This document shows positions 42,455-53,060 of a stretch of 64,000 nucleotides of DNA, one piece after another. The notes below the pieces were generated by a model. It was not told the origin of the DNA and did not search any database. It worked only from the letters and a program-made list of their open reading frames with translations. How positions within the stretch are numbered: position 1 is the stretch's first letter; every line of letters starts with the position of its first letter. Position numbers and translations under genes: made by a program. Where the stretch lies: NCBI GenBank assembly GCA_009829735.1, contig CM020620.1, forward strand, positions 25,762,951-25,826,950. Direction: 5' to 3'. The DNA comes from Pyropia yezoensis. Taxonomy: Eukaryota; Rhodophyta; Bangiophyceae; Bangiales; Bangiaceae.

Positions 42455-42545
42455 GGTTCGATCCACGTGCGGCACGTGGCGTCCTTAGCATCCATATTTA
42501 TACGGACGGCGTCCACGTGGTGGACGTGGGGCACGTGGCAGAGCA
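42455..42545 (-). promoter_or_regulatory. CACGTG-type motif cluster around a TATA-like sequence
   Basis: Within 90 bp there are repeated CACGTG/CCACGTG cores (about 42463-42480 and 42508-42540), including the self-complementary CCACGTGGTGGACGTGG. Between them the minus strand reads GTATAAATATGG, a good TATA-box candidate (about 42494-42505). This could be the promoter of a minus-strand transcript, for example the ORF region below 42450 or the three-exon gene starting at 42104. CACGTG is the core of G-box/E-box sites for bZIP and bHLH factors. A similar CCACGTGG occurs near 48062. Confidence 0.4.
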
Positions 42546-42569
42546 TCACCACATCATCTGGATGTTCGC

Positions 42570-43359
42570 AGTCCGGCCCGCACGCTACGTGACGTGCATC
42601 ACACTTTGTGACGCCATGCTTACAGCTGCTGCATCGCAAGCGCTCCGTCCATATCGCGTGCAATATCGAGGTTGTGACCTGCACGGCTGGGGGCGTCCTC
42701 GTCGGGTCGGGCTGGGGCCCCGCGGGGCGCCCCTGGGGCGGTCGGGGCGGCCAGGTCGGGGAGCTCCGAGCAGTCGGAGGTGTCCTGGGGTAATGGGGCA
42801 CCGTGAAGGGCTGTTTTAGTCAACTGGTGAGGCGACCGAGCCGGCGTGGCGTGGCTGGTTGGGCCACCGCGGCGGGTGTCGGTAGTTAGGGGCGGTCAAG
42901 GGCGGGGGGGGTGGTCTGTCACTAGGTCGTCCGGCGGGGCAACAGAGGCAGGAAAGAGGGTATACCGAGGCCGCCAAGAACTTTGGCGACAGCCGTTAAG
43001 TGCCTGGGCGTACCCGATGTGGCCGTTCGTGGTTCGGTGGTGAATGTGCGGCTTCTTGGGCCAGGAGCTTCCAGTCAGGCGGGGGCACTGAGGAGTGGGA
43101 TAAGGAGCGGGGTGGAGGTTTGAAGGGCCGAAGTCAGTTGCGCGTTTACGCGGTGCGTGAGTTGGTCTCCCCGGCGCCGGGCTAGGGGTCTGCAAGTTCG
43201 CGGGGTAGAGTGTAGGTAGGCGTCGGTCGGCGAACAGGAGGTGGGCATCGGCACGAACGGCAACATCGGCCCAATGCTGAGAATCGAAGCGCAAGCGTCT
43301 GCATTGTGCCGAATGGCGTACGGAGGTGTGCACAGAGGAGGTGATGCCAGTGGCCCATG
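42570..43359. other. Intergenic, no gene seen
   Basis: Ordinary-composition sequence up to the transposon insertion. ORFs here are short and unrecognised. Confidence 0.4.
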
Positions 43360-43361
43360 TA

Positions 43362-44703
43362 CAGTCGGTACCCAATTTTATCCGCACGCTTCTGGTAACA
43401 ATTGTTCATGCCCGAATCGGCATGCCCGATGCGTCTCGTGCCACTATCTGCCGCATTCGGCGTCGGGTTGCGGCCAAGTGCTACGGCATGGCCCCTCTTT
43501 AACCGCCCACAGCTCAGCCCGTAGTGCCCCGGTCAGGTCCTCAAGCACCATGGCGGGATCAGCACGTCGCCCCCTGTCCATCGCCGAGCGCACAACCATC
43601 ACCACCCTCCTCGAACAGGGGAAGTCTCTGCAGGCCGTCGGTACGATATTGGGGCGCCGCAAGAGCACCACCGCCTACGCCGCCAAGGCCATGCGCTCCG
43701 CGGCTGCGAGCCCCCGGGTGGACAAGCGTGGTCGTCCAAAGGCTCTGACGGACCGCGAGCAGCGCACCCTCAAGCGGACGATGGACATCAGCGGGTTTCG
43801 CTCAGTGGCCTCCCTGACTGAGATGGTCAATACGACGCGCTCCCAGGCTACGGGGGGGGCTAAAAAAAGCCCTGTATCACCCTCGACGGTCCGTAGGGCC
43901 GTCCGGGCCATGGGGTTCGCCTCCCGGGTGGCCGCCAAGAAACCCTACCTGTCGGCCAAGAATATGGCCAAGCGTCTCGTGTGGTCCACCGAGCGGCGGG
44001 GCTGGTCGGCCGAGTGGGCGTCAGTGCTTTACACGGACGAGAGCTCCTTTGTGGTCCGGGACGGCAGCGCTTCCCGCGTTTGGCGTCGCCCCGGGGAGCG
44101 TTACGCCCCCCATCGGCTTCGGCCAACCTTCAAGAGCGGCCGCCAGTCGGTCATGGTGTGGGGCGCCTTCTCTGCACGTGGCCGCACGCCCCTGGTACGC
44201 GTGGACGGCACGATAAACGCCGACAAGTATGCTGGCATCCTGGAGGACTACATCGTGCACCAGATTTGCGCCGACTTCGGGGCGCCGGACGCTGCGTGGC
44301 TACAGAAGGACCTAGCGCCCTGCCACGCCGCAAAGGCGTCCAAGGCTGTCAAGGATGCGCTCGGCCTGCGAGTGCTTCCTTGGGTTGGGCAGAGTCCTGA
44401 CCTGAACCCCATCGAGAATGCGTGGGCGGAGCTCGAACGCCGTCTACGCCGACGCCCTACGGCGCCCAAGAGCAAGGACGAGCTGTTTGCAGCGCTCTGC
44501 GAGGAGTGGGACGCTATCACGGCCTCCTTTTTTAAGGCTCTGACCGAGTCGATGCCCCGTAGGGTGCGTGATGTGATTGCCGTGAAGGGAGCGAGCACCA
44601 AGTACTAATAGGCCCAGTGCCTGGAATCGATGGTTGGTATTTGGTCATATTGATCCGTGCGATTCTCGTTTTTCCCCGTGCGGATAAAATTGGGTACAGA
44701 CTG
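43362..44703 (+). mobile_element. Complete Tc1-like transposon, 1342 bp
   Basis: Inverted terminal repeats of 27 bp at 43362-43388 and 44677-44703 match with a single mismatch. They begin CAGTC and contain GTACCCAATTTTATCCGCAC. A TA dinucleotide flanks each side (43360-43361 and 44704-44705), the target duplication expected for Tc1/mariner elements. The element contains one intact transposase gene. Near-perfect ends and an open ORF suggest recent insertion and possible activity. Confidence 0.95.
43550..44608 (+). CDS. Tc1-like DDE transposase, 352 aa, intact
   Basis: ATG 43550 to TAA 44606-44608; the open frame reaches further 5' but across the terminal repeat, so the start inside the element is preferred. 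Residues 1-110 are the DNA-binding part: a helix-turn-helix (LSIAERTTITTLLEQGKSLQ...GRRKSTT), a basic linker with KRGRPKALTDRE (an AT-hook-like GRP), and a second HTH (VSPSTVRRAVRAMGF). The catalytic domain has the DDE triad at D163 (YTDESSF), D254 (QKDLAPCH) and E289 (SPDLNPIENAW). The D-to-E interval is 34 residues (DD34E), diagnostic of the Tc1 group. The usual QDNAPCH motif is KDLAPCH here, a conservative oddity. Length is typical for the family. Function: cut-and-paste transposition in the nucleus using the flanking repeats. Confidence 0.95.
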   Translation: MAGSARRPLSIAERTTITTLLEQGKSLQAVGTILGRRKSTTAYAAKAMRSAAASPRVDKRGRPKALTDREQRTLKRTMDISGFRSVASLTEMVNTTRSQATGGAKKSPVSPSTVRRAVRAMGFASRVAAKKPYLSAKNMAKRLVWSTERRGWSAEWASVLYTDESSFVVRDGSASRVWRRPGERYAPHRLRPTFKSGRQSVMVWGAFSARGRTPLVRVDGTINADKYAGILEDYIVHQICADFGAPDAAWLQKDLAPCHAAKASKAVKDALGLRVLPWVGQSPDLNPIENAWAELERRLRRRPTAPKSKDELFAALCEEWDAITASFFKALTESMPRRVRDVIAVKGASTKY

Positions 44704-44785
44704 TACCATGCACGACCAAGGATGCCGGATAATTCTAGTAACCCAAGTATCTCATTGGGTATCCTGGTCGGGCCTCGCCCACCAC

Positions 44786-44963
44786 GGGCGGCTGCTCGCC
44801 TGTCGTTATTGTGCGTTCCGTAAAAAGTGGACGTGCACGGGTCGTGCAGTGTGGGTTTGATCGGTCCCGTGGCCGATATTCGACATGATCACGACACGAG
44901 CACGTCCACTTTTTATGGGACGCACTATAGAGACCGCCTCTAACGACAGGCCAGGAGCCGCCC
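44786..44963. mobile_element. MITE-like nested hairpin
   Basis: Inner inverted repeats of 28 bp at 44809-44836 and 44900-44927 match at 25 of 28 positions (core TAAAAAGTGGACGTGC). They are flanked by TA on both sides (44807-44808 and 44928-44929). Outer arms of 23 bp at 44786-44808 and 44941-44963 match at 21 of 23 positions and continue the palindrome, the right side carrying 13 extra bases (44928-44940). No ORF. The ends resemble mariner-type termini but differ from the Tc1-like element 100 bp upstream, so it would depend on another transposase. Confidence 0.7.
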
Positions 44964-45229
44964 ATCTCTCGCCAATGGATTGAGGTGCTTAGCACGAACA
45001 GGGGCCGTTGCCACGTCGTTTGAGAATTTTGGCACGTGTCAACTGGTTTGTCCAGCCGGTTTGTTGTCTTTTACAATTGTGGAGATGCACTTGAAGGCCT
45101 TAAGCCTCCGATGTTGTAATGGCCGTGAGCAACTCGGGAGGCATCACACAATTGTAGACACACCTGCCCCCTAATCTGTCGCCACCAAGTCGACCCATGT
45201 CCCCTACTGTCCCAACTCTGTCGCCACCG

Positions 45230-45488
45230 ACGCGACCCCTGCCGCCCACAGACACGGCGCTGACCCCCCCGCTGCGGCCGAGGCCACCGGCTAGCCGCCG
45301 CAGGCCGCCGCTGCCGCCACCGCCGCAGCCGGCTGGCGACGGGCCCCCGGCCGCTGCCGCCCCCGGCTCGCAGCCGCCCCTCCGCCGCGACCGCTCCAGG
45401 CCGGCCGCCGCCAGCGCTGCGGCCAGCTGGCCAGGGCCTCCCAGCTGCTGCCCGCCCGCTTGCCGCCGCCGCCACCGCCGCCGCCGCT

Positions 45489-45524
<36 letters not shown>

Positions 45525-46140
45525 GCTGCCTTTTGGCTGCTCGCCCGGCGGCGGCGGTGGCACGGCCATCGCCGCGGCCGCCGACGCCGGCTGGTCCCTG
45601 TCCACCCCCCACGACCAACGCCGCCGCCGGCTGGCCGTCGGCTGGCTGCTGCCCGCCCGTCGCCGCCGCGACCGCCGCCGCCAGCCCCGCCAGCTGGCCG
45701 CTCCCCGCCTATCGCTACCGCCGTCGCCGCCGCCACCGTCGCCGCTGCCGCTGCCGCGGCCGCCGCCACCGCCGGCCAGTCTCTGTCCGCCCGGCGCCGG
45801 CGCCGGCGCCGCCGCCGCCGCCACTGCCACAGCTGACTCCGCCGGCTCATCCCTGCGAGCACCCCACCGCTGACTCCGCCGGCGGCTGGCGATTGGCTGG
45901 CCACTGCCCTACCAACGCTTCCGCCAGCTACGCCAGCCGGCGGCTCCCCGCGCGGTGCCGCCTCCGCTGGTGCCGCCGCCGCCGCCGCCGCCGCCGCTGC
46001 CGCCGTCGCCGCCTCCGTCGCTATCGCCGCCGGTCCCGCCGAGGCGGCCGCCGCCGCCGGTACCGCCGCGGCGGCCGCCGCCGCCGTGACCGCCAGCGGG
46101 CCGCTCCCAGACCGGGGCTGCCGCCGCCGCCGGCTGGCAG
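45230..46140 (+). repeat. GCC-rich low-complexity block, C-rich strand
   Basis: Degenerate CCGCCGCC and CAGCCGGC(T)GGC units with embedded near-repeats. Long frames on both strands are Pro/Arg/Ala or Gly/Ala only. AT-rich sequence flanks it, notably 46195-46260. Same style as 52230-53060. Confidence 0.6.
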
Positions 46141-48036
46141 CAGCCCGAAGTGCCTCCCAAGGAGCACGTAATGGCTCCAGGTGTGTCTCCGACCGCCAAC
46201 CTCAATTTCAACTCCCAAGAACAAAAGATTAACTACATGCAGTAGATTTATATACATTTTATCTGTTTTCACCATGAATGTGCCAATTTATGACGGATAC
46301 GCTGGAGTATCTACGCGGATATCAAGATTCAAGTGTTAAAAAACGATCGTTGGTCGTGCATGGAATATGGGCCATGCCAATTCGGTGAAAGAACGATATG
46401 TCCACAAGCTTTAGATAAGGTCATGTCCAACTTTCTCATAAATGTTCCATCCTGATAATGACTGTGACTCACATGAACTGGAACCAGCATTTCATCACAC
46501 GTTTCAGTGAGTTGGTCATGTCGGAAAACCTGCCGTCGGCACGTTCTGCTGTGCCATGCCTCATTGTGATGCATCGCAATTCGCGCCGACGCTGCACACA
46601 AATGGTGCCAATGGCGCACCTGAGCCCCACGATTCGTCGCAGACCCGTCTTGTGCCGTTGCACCTGCGCTCTGCCTGGTCGCCCCCGGTAAGAGTTTCCC
46701 CCCTAATCCCATGCCTCATACCTAAGGGATAATATCTTGGACCTCTCCTTACAGACCCTGCCGAACCAACTCCTGGCAACATGGATCAATTCCTTGTATA
46801 GTGGGGCACGACGCGGTGTACCTTCCAGACTCAAGATGAGTCAGCCGCTGTCTCACGGTGTCTGCTGGCCGCACAACAGCAGCCATCGACAACCCATCAT
46901 GGCCTGTCGAAAGGCGCCACCGTCAGCACCCATGACGAGCCACATCTGCCACAGTTGGCGAGTCCGATAGAATGTCCTCGCTGCAGCATTGCAGCGATGT
47001 GACTGGCTAGCCGGCTGGCCGATTCGGTCGACTCGATCGAACCGTGCTTACACGCCTCTCGGACCTTCGGACCGACTGGCGTCTGGGACCGGCTGGAACG
47101 GCGCACTAGGCGCCGCACGCCGGACCCCTTCGATTGGGGCAAACTGGGGCTGCACTCCGTTAGTGCGCACGCCCGCCCATGCTTTGTTCTGAGAGCCATG
47201 CTTTGTTTTTGGGCCGTTTTGTGCCTACCGGCGGCGCGACGGGGAAGCGCATGCTTTGGGGCACCTCGGGTGCCCCGACGTGAGTATTTAGTTAGTGCGT
47301 GCGTCTCGGCGCCACCGGGGGAGACCGGACGGGCAACCACAGACACAGACCACAGACGACATTAACCCTTTAAGTCCCCCTCGATCACCATCGACGTCGC
47401 GCCGTCCTCTTCCCCAGACCCACCACAGTCACCACCTCCATCCTCTTCCGCGCACCCTGTCGCCCTAATGGCTGGCACGGGTCGCTGACACCATCACGAG
47501 TACGTTGAGGGCTGCCGAAGTGTGGGTGGTTCCTCACAGTGACCCAGTTGCGCGGGACATTTGCCAAATCTTCGAAGCAGTGACGGCCCGTAGAGCGCGT
47601 GGTAGCGCTTGCTCCATGTGAACTGGGCCTATCCGTGTAAGATGCTGGCCGCCGGACACACGCGCACCCACGTGTTCAAGTCGGCGCCTTGGATCTCCTT
47701 GAGTGGGACCGGCACGGTCTGCCCGCATGAGCGCATCACACGACCCCCTGATGCCTTGCCGTCCGCGCGAACGTACTGCGGGGGTTGTCCTTGAAGAGTT
47801 CCCAGTAGGTCCGTGGGGACGAGGATACCTGGCGATTGACACTGGGGACGATGACGATGACGGTCCCAGTCACGCCATGTCGCTCCACTGGCGATGACGC
47901 CCATTCGTCCGAGTACCCTGCGCTCGCAATCACCCACACCGTTGACTTGGCGTAAGCAGGGTTGCAAGATTATTGATAATACACTCTGGAGCAGTAAATT
48001 ATATATAAATTATAGCAATAATTATTAACCGTTATT
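46141..48036. other. Intergenic, AT-richer, no convincing gene
   Basis: Mixed-composition sequence with short ORFs. On the minus strand around 47940-47630, two adjacent frames read TYWELFKDNPRSTF and then RADGKASGGRV...VPVPLKEIQGADLNTWV. They look like pieces of one protein interrupted by a frameshift, so a decayed gene or retroelement fragment is possible. 47970-48045 is strongly AT-rich (TTATATATAAATTATAGC). Confidence 0.35.
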
Positions 48037-48741
48037 TTAATTATGGATGAAATGTATTGTCCACGTGGACGCCACGTGTACCAAATCTGACTTCAAGTCC
48101 GGGCGGCGTGTCGGGCGTTCCTGAATGCTGACATTCGCAACCCATCCCACTCTCCGGCGCTTGTGTGGCGTCCATGCGTGTGAAGGGGAGAACGTAACAG
48201 GGCCCAAACATGGTGTTCTTGGCTCGCAGACGCAAAAACTGTCTGGCGTGGCGTCCTTTGCCTGTACCACTTTGAAGACATGTCTTCTCCGCGCACAACC
48301 AGCGGTGCCACTGTCGCGCCTCAGTGGGGTACTTGACTCGTGCTGCTTGTCGGTTCCCGGAGCAAGGAGGCCCTGGACAGCCCGCCTGTACGTTGGGCGT
48401 GTTGCGCCCTCTGTGGCACCTCCAGCAGGACTGAGTAGCAGAGTAGCAAAGAACGCCGAGTGCGTGGCAGTCGCGACGATCGTTTTCAGCCCCGACTCTT
48501 CAAAATTAGCGCTGCTTAGCCCATCGCGCACCGCCTGAGTGAGCGACGCACTGATGGTTGAAGGCACAGGTTGTGGCGAGAAGAAGGGCACCCCAGTGTG
48601 CGCCTTACACTCTAGTAGTGGGCCTTGTTTACACACGAAGTCTCGGAGCTCCAGGGCAGTCTCTTCGCCGTATGGAGGCTCGCCTTTGGGGCGGGGCTTC
48701 TCGTGGCCATCTATAGTGAGTCCCGGAACTCAGCGTGGGCA
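48037..48741 (-). pseudogene. Open minus-strand frame without ATG, possible gene fragment
   Basis: The frame opens after a TGA near 48742 and runs about 234 codons to a stop at 48037-48039, without a single Met codon in it. Content is protein-like: LTIDGHEKPRPKGEPPYGEE, ELRDFVCKQGPLLECKAHTG, SASLTQAVRDGLSSANFEES. It therefore looks like an internal exon or a fragment of a decayed, possibly mobile-element, protein rather than a complete gene. I cannot assign it to a family. Confidence 0.3.
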
Positions 48742-48789
48742 GAGGGACAATCTTGGGTGTTTTTCTCATCTGTGCAGTGAGGTAGGCGT

Positions 48790-49005
48790 GGCCGGCGCCG
48801 GCAAGTGGCACTCCGACAGCGCCGGCGTTGGCGCGGTGGTCGTAGCCGCCGCCAGTCAAGAGCACGTTGGCGGCGACAACGCCGGCGGGGTGGGCGTGGC
48901 TGCCCTCGGCTGGGAGGAGGTCCGCGGCGCGGGCGCCTGCAGGGAGGTCGTGGCCGCCGCAGGACCCCGGTAGGGTGGTCGTGGGCGCCACCGGCCACGA
49001 CGGCT
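48790..49005 (+). repeat. Degenerate GCCGGCG-type repeat, G-rich strand
   Basis: Short block of imperfect units such as GGCGTGGCCGGCGCCGGCAA and GGCGGCGACAACGCCGGCGG, flanked by AT-rich sequence (about 49024-49140 downstream). Confidence 0.5.
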
Positions 49006-49456
49006 GGTGGGGGCTCGTGCTCGTGTTCTCTTTTCCTCAGTGAAAGTTATGTGATTGTCTCGTACACACGTGGCACAGCTATCGTTGCATCCTCGATAAT
49101 TATCTATATTAATTCTCTTTCTTTACTACCCCTATAATCATTGCCTTACAACCCCGGGTGTAAGGGTGTCCTCGAGAGTGTACTGGGCGGCGTAGAGGCC
49201 CCTGGCTGCGTGTGGCCACTGGCGCCAGTAGCCGTAGGGGGGAGCGGTGGAAGATCCTGTCCGAGTGCAGTCCTTGATCGCTTCGTCCGTTTGCGCTGCC
49301 CATGTCCACGGACACGCTTCCCGCTTTCAACTCCCTGAGAGTAGCCGCTCGACGGCGAGGACATGGGCGGCACGATAGGTGAAAAATGCGAAGCCGGTCG
49401 CGTTGAGACGAAGAACGGGGTGGGGCGTGGGGAGGGGAGGCGGGCAAAACAGGCGG

Positions 49457-49558
49457 AGGCCCCGCGACGGCTTTAAGGACGTCAGCAGAACAAGGGGGAG
49501 GAGGAGGGAGGCCCCGCGACGGCTTTAAGCACGTCAGCAGAACAAGGGGGAGGAGGGT
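49457..49558 (+). repeat. 53-bp minisatellite, two units
   Basis: Two units starting AGGCCCCGCGACGGCTTTAA. Same unit as the longer array at 50034-50399. A 100-codon Cys/Arg-rich ORF (ATG 49559) begins immediately after it, but I cannot support it as a gene. Confidence 0.9.
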
Positions 49559-50033
49559 ATGGCAAAAACCACTCGCACACGCGGCACCCGAGTGAAGGCG
49601 GTGCGCAAGGGCTGCCTCCCGTGTCGGGGGAACCGGAGGAAGTCCAAGCTGTACACACTCTGTCCCTGTTGGGGGCAAACCCTCCACGACAAAACAAGAA
49701 GATGGTGTGTGAACCAACAGTTTCTTGGTCGGGACGGGGAAGCGAGGCCAAGCCCCGCTGTCCCTCCCCTTATCCCCCCAGGGTCCCCTCAGAATCTCGC
49801 CACTCAGAATCTTCCACCCCAGCACCTGCCCACCGGGCCACACGAAAATTCAAGACAATAAGATGCAGAAGACCCTCAAATCCACGTTGGATTTACTACT
49901 AAGCTAACTATCCCTAACTTAGGGAATATGGACCCAAATGCATGGGGAGAAACGGGTCAGGCTAGCTGCCTGCCGCCCCTTGCATGGCACGTGTTGCCCC
50001 CTACCTGGGGTCAATACTGCCACAGGGGGGGGA

Positions 50034-50399
50034 GGCCCCACGACGGCTTTAAGCACGTCAGCAGGACAGAGGGGAGGAAGGGGGAGGCCCCGCCACGGCT
50101 TTAAGTACGTCAGCAGAACAGGGGGCGGAAAGAGGGGGAGGCCCAGCGACGGTTCAGGAACGTCAGAAGAACAGGGAGGAGGAGGGGGGAGGCCCCGCGA
50201 CGGCTTTAAGCACGTCAGCAGAACAGTGGGGGGAAAGAGGCGGAGGCCACGCGACGGCTTTAAGGACGTCAGCATAATAGGGGGGAGGAAGGGGGAGGCC
50301 GCGCGACGGCTTGAAGCACGTCCGCAGAACAGGGGGGGGGAAAGGGGGAGGCTTTGCGACGGCTAGGAGCACGCCAGCAGAACAGAGGGGGGGGGGGGC
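50034..50399 (+). repeat. 53-bp minisatellite, seven units
   Basis: Seven diverged units of about 50-55 bp, each with the core GCGACGGCTTTAAGCACGTC followed by a purine-rich spacer AGCAGAACAGGGGG. Units differ in spacer length and by substitutions. The same unit forms a two-copy array at 49457-49558, with about 475 bp of different sequence between. Confidence 0.9.
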
Positions 50400-52229
50400 A
50401 GCCTTTTGTTGCAGGCGGCGGCGGCGAGGAACGGTCACGACGGGCCTCTTCCGGCACTTTCTCCCCGTCGTCCTGATTCTCTCCGGGGCCGGTGTCTGGA
50501 TGGCGGGGGAGGGGAGCGGACGGGTCGCACCGGGCCCCCCCCCCGCCCCATTTCCCCGCCGCCCAGAGTTGCCCCCTTTCCCCCACCTCCCCAAAAGTCG
50601 CCGTCTGGGCGGGGAAGAGCAAAAGGGGGGTGACCGGTCGCGCCCGCCCCCCCCCCCACCCCGCCCCACCCCTGCAAAAAGGCCCGACGCCCAGTGTCGT
50701 GCGTGTCGTGACCGGGGGGGATGGGGGGACCGGTCGCACCGGGCCTCCCCACCTCCCCCTTTCCTCGCCCCCCTGATTCTGACTCAAATGTTGAATCTTC
50801 CTGTAACCGGCTCCGGGATTATTTCCCGTCGGTCACCACGTCGGCGGCCCGCGCGACGACCGACTGCCTGCGGGACAGAGCCGTAGCTGCGCCACGGCCA
50901 CGGTGGCGCGCGGTGCACCCCGGCGGTGCCACGCCCTCTCCCGCTTCCTCTCCCGTGCGGCGCCTATCCTCCTTGTCAGTCGGGACCGACGCACCGCCTG
51001 TTGGTGCCAGCGCGCGGGCGCCGCGGCATGCCCTGCGTTTCGGGCTGCCCGCGCCCGCTCGCCGCCGCCGCCCCGCCCTGCCGCGTGGGGCCATGGTGGC
51101 TGCTTCATTTTGCTCTCCCTCTCGCCGCGGCGCCGCTGCGCGGCGGACGCCCTCACGCGCACCTGCTGCTGCGGCTGCGCGCGCTCGCTGCTGCGGCCGC
51201 GCGCCGCGGCGTGTGCCTGTGGCTGCCCACGCCCCCGGCGGGGGGCGGCGGCCACAGCGGCGCGACCCGCCGCGGCCCGTACAAGACCGCCGCCGGGCGG
51301 GGCTGGCCACCGCCGACACGGGGTCGGCAACGTCCAGTTCTTCTCGCACCCCGGTCCCGCCAACCTCAAGAGCTCGAGCAACTGCATCACCTCGAGGGTT
51401 CCAGCGCCGTCTGTTCTTCTTTACGAGACGCACGTGGACTTCCCCGCGGCATCCTGCCACCCAAGGGGCGTCTGCTCAACAGCTACCCCGCGGCTGCACC
51501 TGCCTATATACGTATTGGCGGTGGCAGCCAACGCCATCTGCCGATACGGAGAGGGTTCTCGCTGTCGTGGGCGCGTGAGCCCGCCACCTGGGCGTCTCGC
51601 CTTCCTGTCTCTGTACCTTTATCTGCCTCTTCCCGCAGGACCGGCGTTCCGGTCGACTAGTAGCTATGGGGGGTACTTGTTCAACCTGCTTGGGAATCAT
51701 AAATGTCACGTTCCTGGCGTCTCTGTCCCTTCACCTCTGTTTGAGCCCCGCCCCCCCGCACCCCTCTCAAGACGGCCCCGTCTGGGTGGGTGGGAGGGCA
51801 TCGGCACGCTCGCCCCAAGCCGAAATCGCCCGCAGGTTGTGTTAAGGCAGCGATGCACGATGGGCCTTGATAGAGCCGCGACAATGGAAGCTCCCCCCAG
51901 GAAGAGAGGGCGCTGATAGCAAAGCTTTGCAAACAGAGCAGGACTTCTTCATTAGTATGACTGTCATGAGCTCCCAAGTGCGAAATACCCAACACCCTCC
52001 ACAAGGAGATCATGTTGCAGGGGCCACGTGGAGCTTCACAGACCGGCTCGCAACCAGAAGCACAACACAGCGGTGTGGTCAGCAGTTGCCTTTTTTTTCC
52101 TCCTCTTTTTCTGCCTGCTTGGTGCACATGTCTCTCGGCGGTTACTACAATACATTGCCCCTGCTTGTCATAGCCCACCGGTCGCCAACGTTCCCAGAGG
52201 CGCGGCTGGGCCGCCCCCCCACTATTGTA
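50400..52229. other. GC-rich region with ambiguous ORFs
   Basis: 50500-50790 contains three diverged copies of GACCGGTCGCACCGGG-like sequence (about 50518, 50628 and 50738). 50800-51660 is open in several frames on both strands, with no domain and conflicting composition. 51700-52200 shows nothing recognisable. I cannot support a gene model here. Confidence 0.35.
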
Positions 52230-53060
52230 GCAGTCCCCCCCGTGCCGCCCCGCTCCGCCCCCCGCTGCTATCCACCCAGCCACAGCCGCCCCCTACCTCG
52301 AACCAACCCGCACCCCAGCGCTGCCCGCAGCCGGCACCCAAGGCGGCGGCCACCCACCCCCCGGCAGCAGCTAACCCCCCCCGCGACCACAGCCGACCCC
52401 CCCCCCGGCAGCGAGCGCCCGCCCCCGCCGCCTTAAAACACCCTCCGCGGCGGCACCCGCCCCCCCCCCCCGGCCGCAGCCGCCCCACGTGACGCAACGG
52501 CGGCCAACCCCCCGCCCCCGACCACCAGCGGCCTCCCCGCCCCAAGCAGCAGCCACCCCCCACCCAGCACTGGTCGCCCACCAAATGCCCCCAGCCGCCC
52601 ACAGCCGCAGCCCCCCTACAGGCAGCAACCACCCGACCCCCTCCCCCAGCCGCCAGTAGTCGCCCCACCCCCATCAACGGCAGCTCTCCCCCGGGCAGCA
52701 GCCGCCCCCCCCTCAGCTGCCGCCGCCCAACGCACCGTTCGGCGGCTGCCCCCGGCCCGGCCGCGGCCGCCCCATCCTCAGCAACACCGCGCCCCGACAC
52801 CGGCCGCAGCCGCCAGCCGCCGCCTTCTCCCCGGCAGCGGCCGCCCGCTCCCACCGGCCGCCCGCTCCCACCGAGAGCCGCCTGTGGAAGCCCCCTCCCC
52901 GGAAGAGGCCGCCCCACACCCGGCCTCAGTCGCCGCACTCGCGGCCGCGGCCGCCCCCCCTACACGGCAGCGGCCACAACCCCCGTGAACGCAGCCGCCC
53001 AACGCCAGGCAGCCGCCACCCCCTCCCCCCCGCAGCAGCCGCCCCTACTCTGGCAGTAAC
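52230..53060 (+). repeat. GCC/CCC-rich degenerate repeat block, C-rich strand
   Basis: About 800 bp of imperfect units built around CGGCAGCGGCCGCCC and CAGCCGCC, the mirror-strand version of the G-rich blocks near the left end. Frames are Pro/Ala or Gly/Arg only. Confidence 0.6.

Noticed and set aside
42380-42470. tRNA-like GGTTCGATCC loop near 42450
   Set aside because: Only a T-arm-like motif is present. I could not pair an acceptor stem or find a proper anticodon arm.
50034-50399. CRISPR-like array
   Set aside because: Units vary along their whole length with purine-rich spacers of the same composition; it is a minisatellite in a eukaryotic genome, and no cas-like genes are present.
50803-51660. 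A gene in the 50.8-51.7 kb GC-rich region
   Set aside because: Three plus frames and two minus frames are open with competing, low-complexity content; no frame carries a domain or convincing splice sites.
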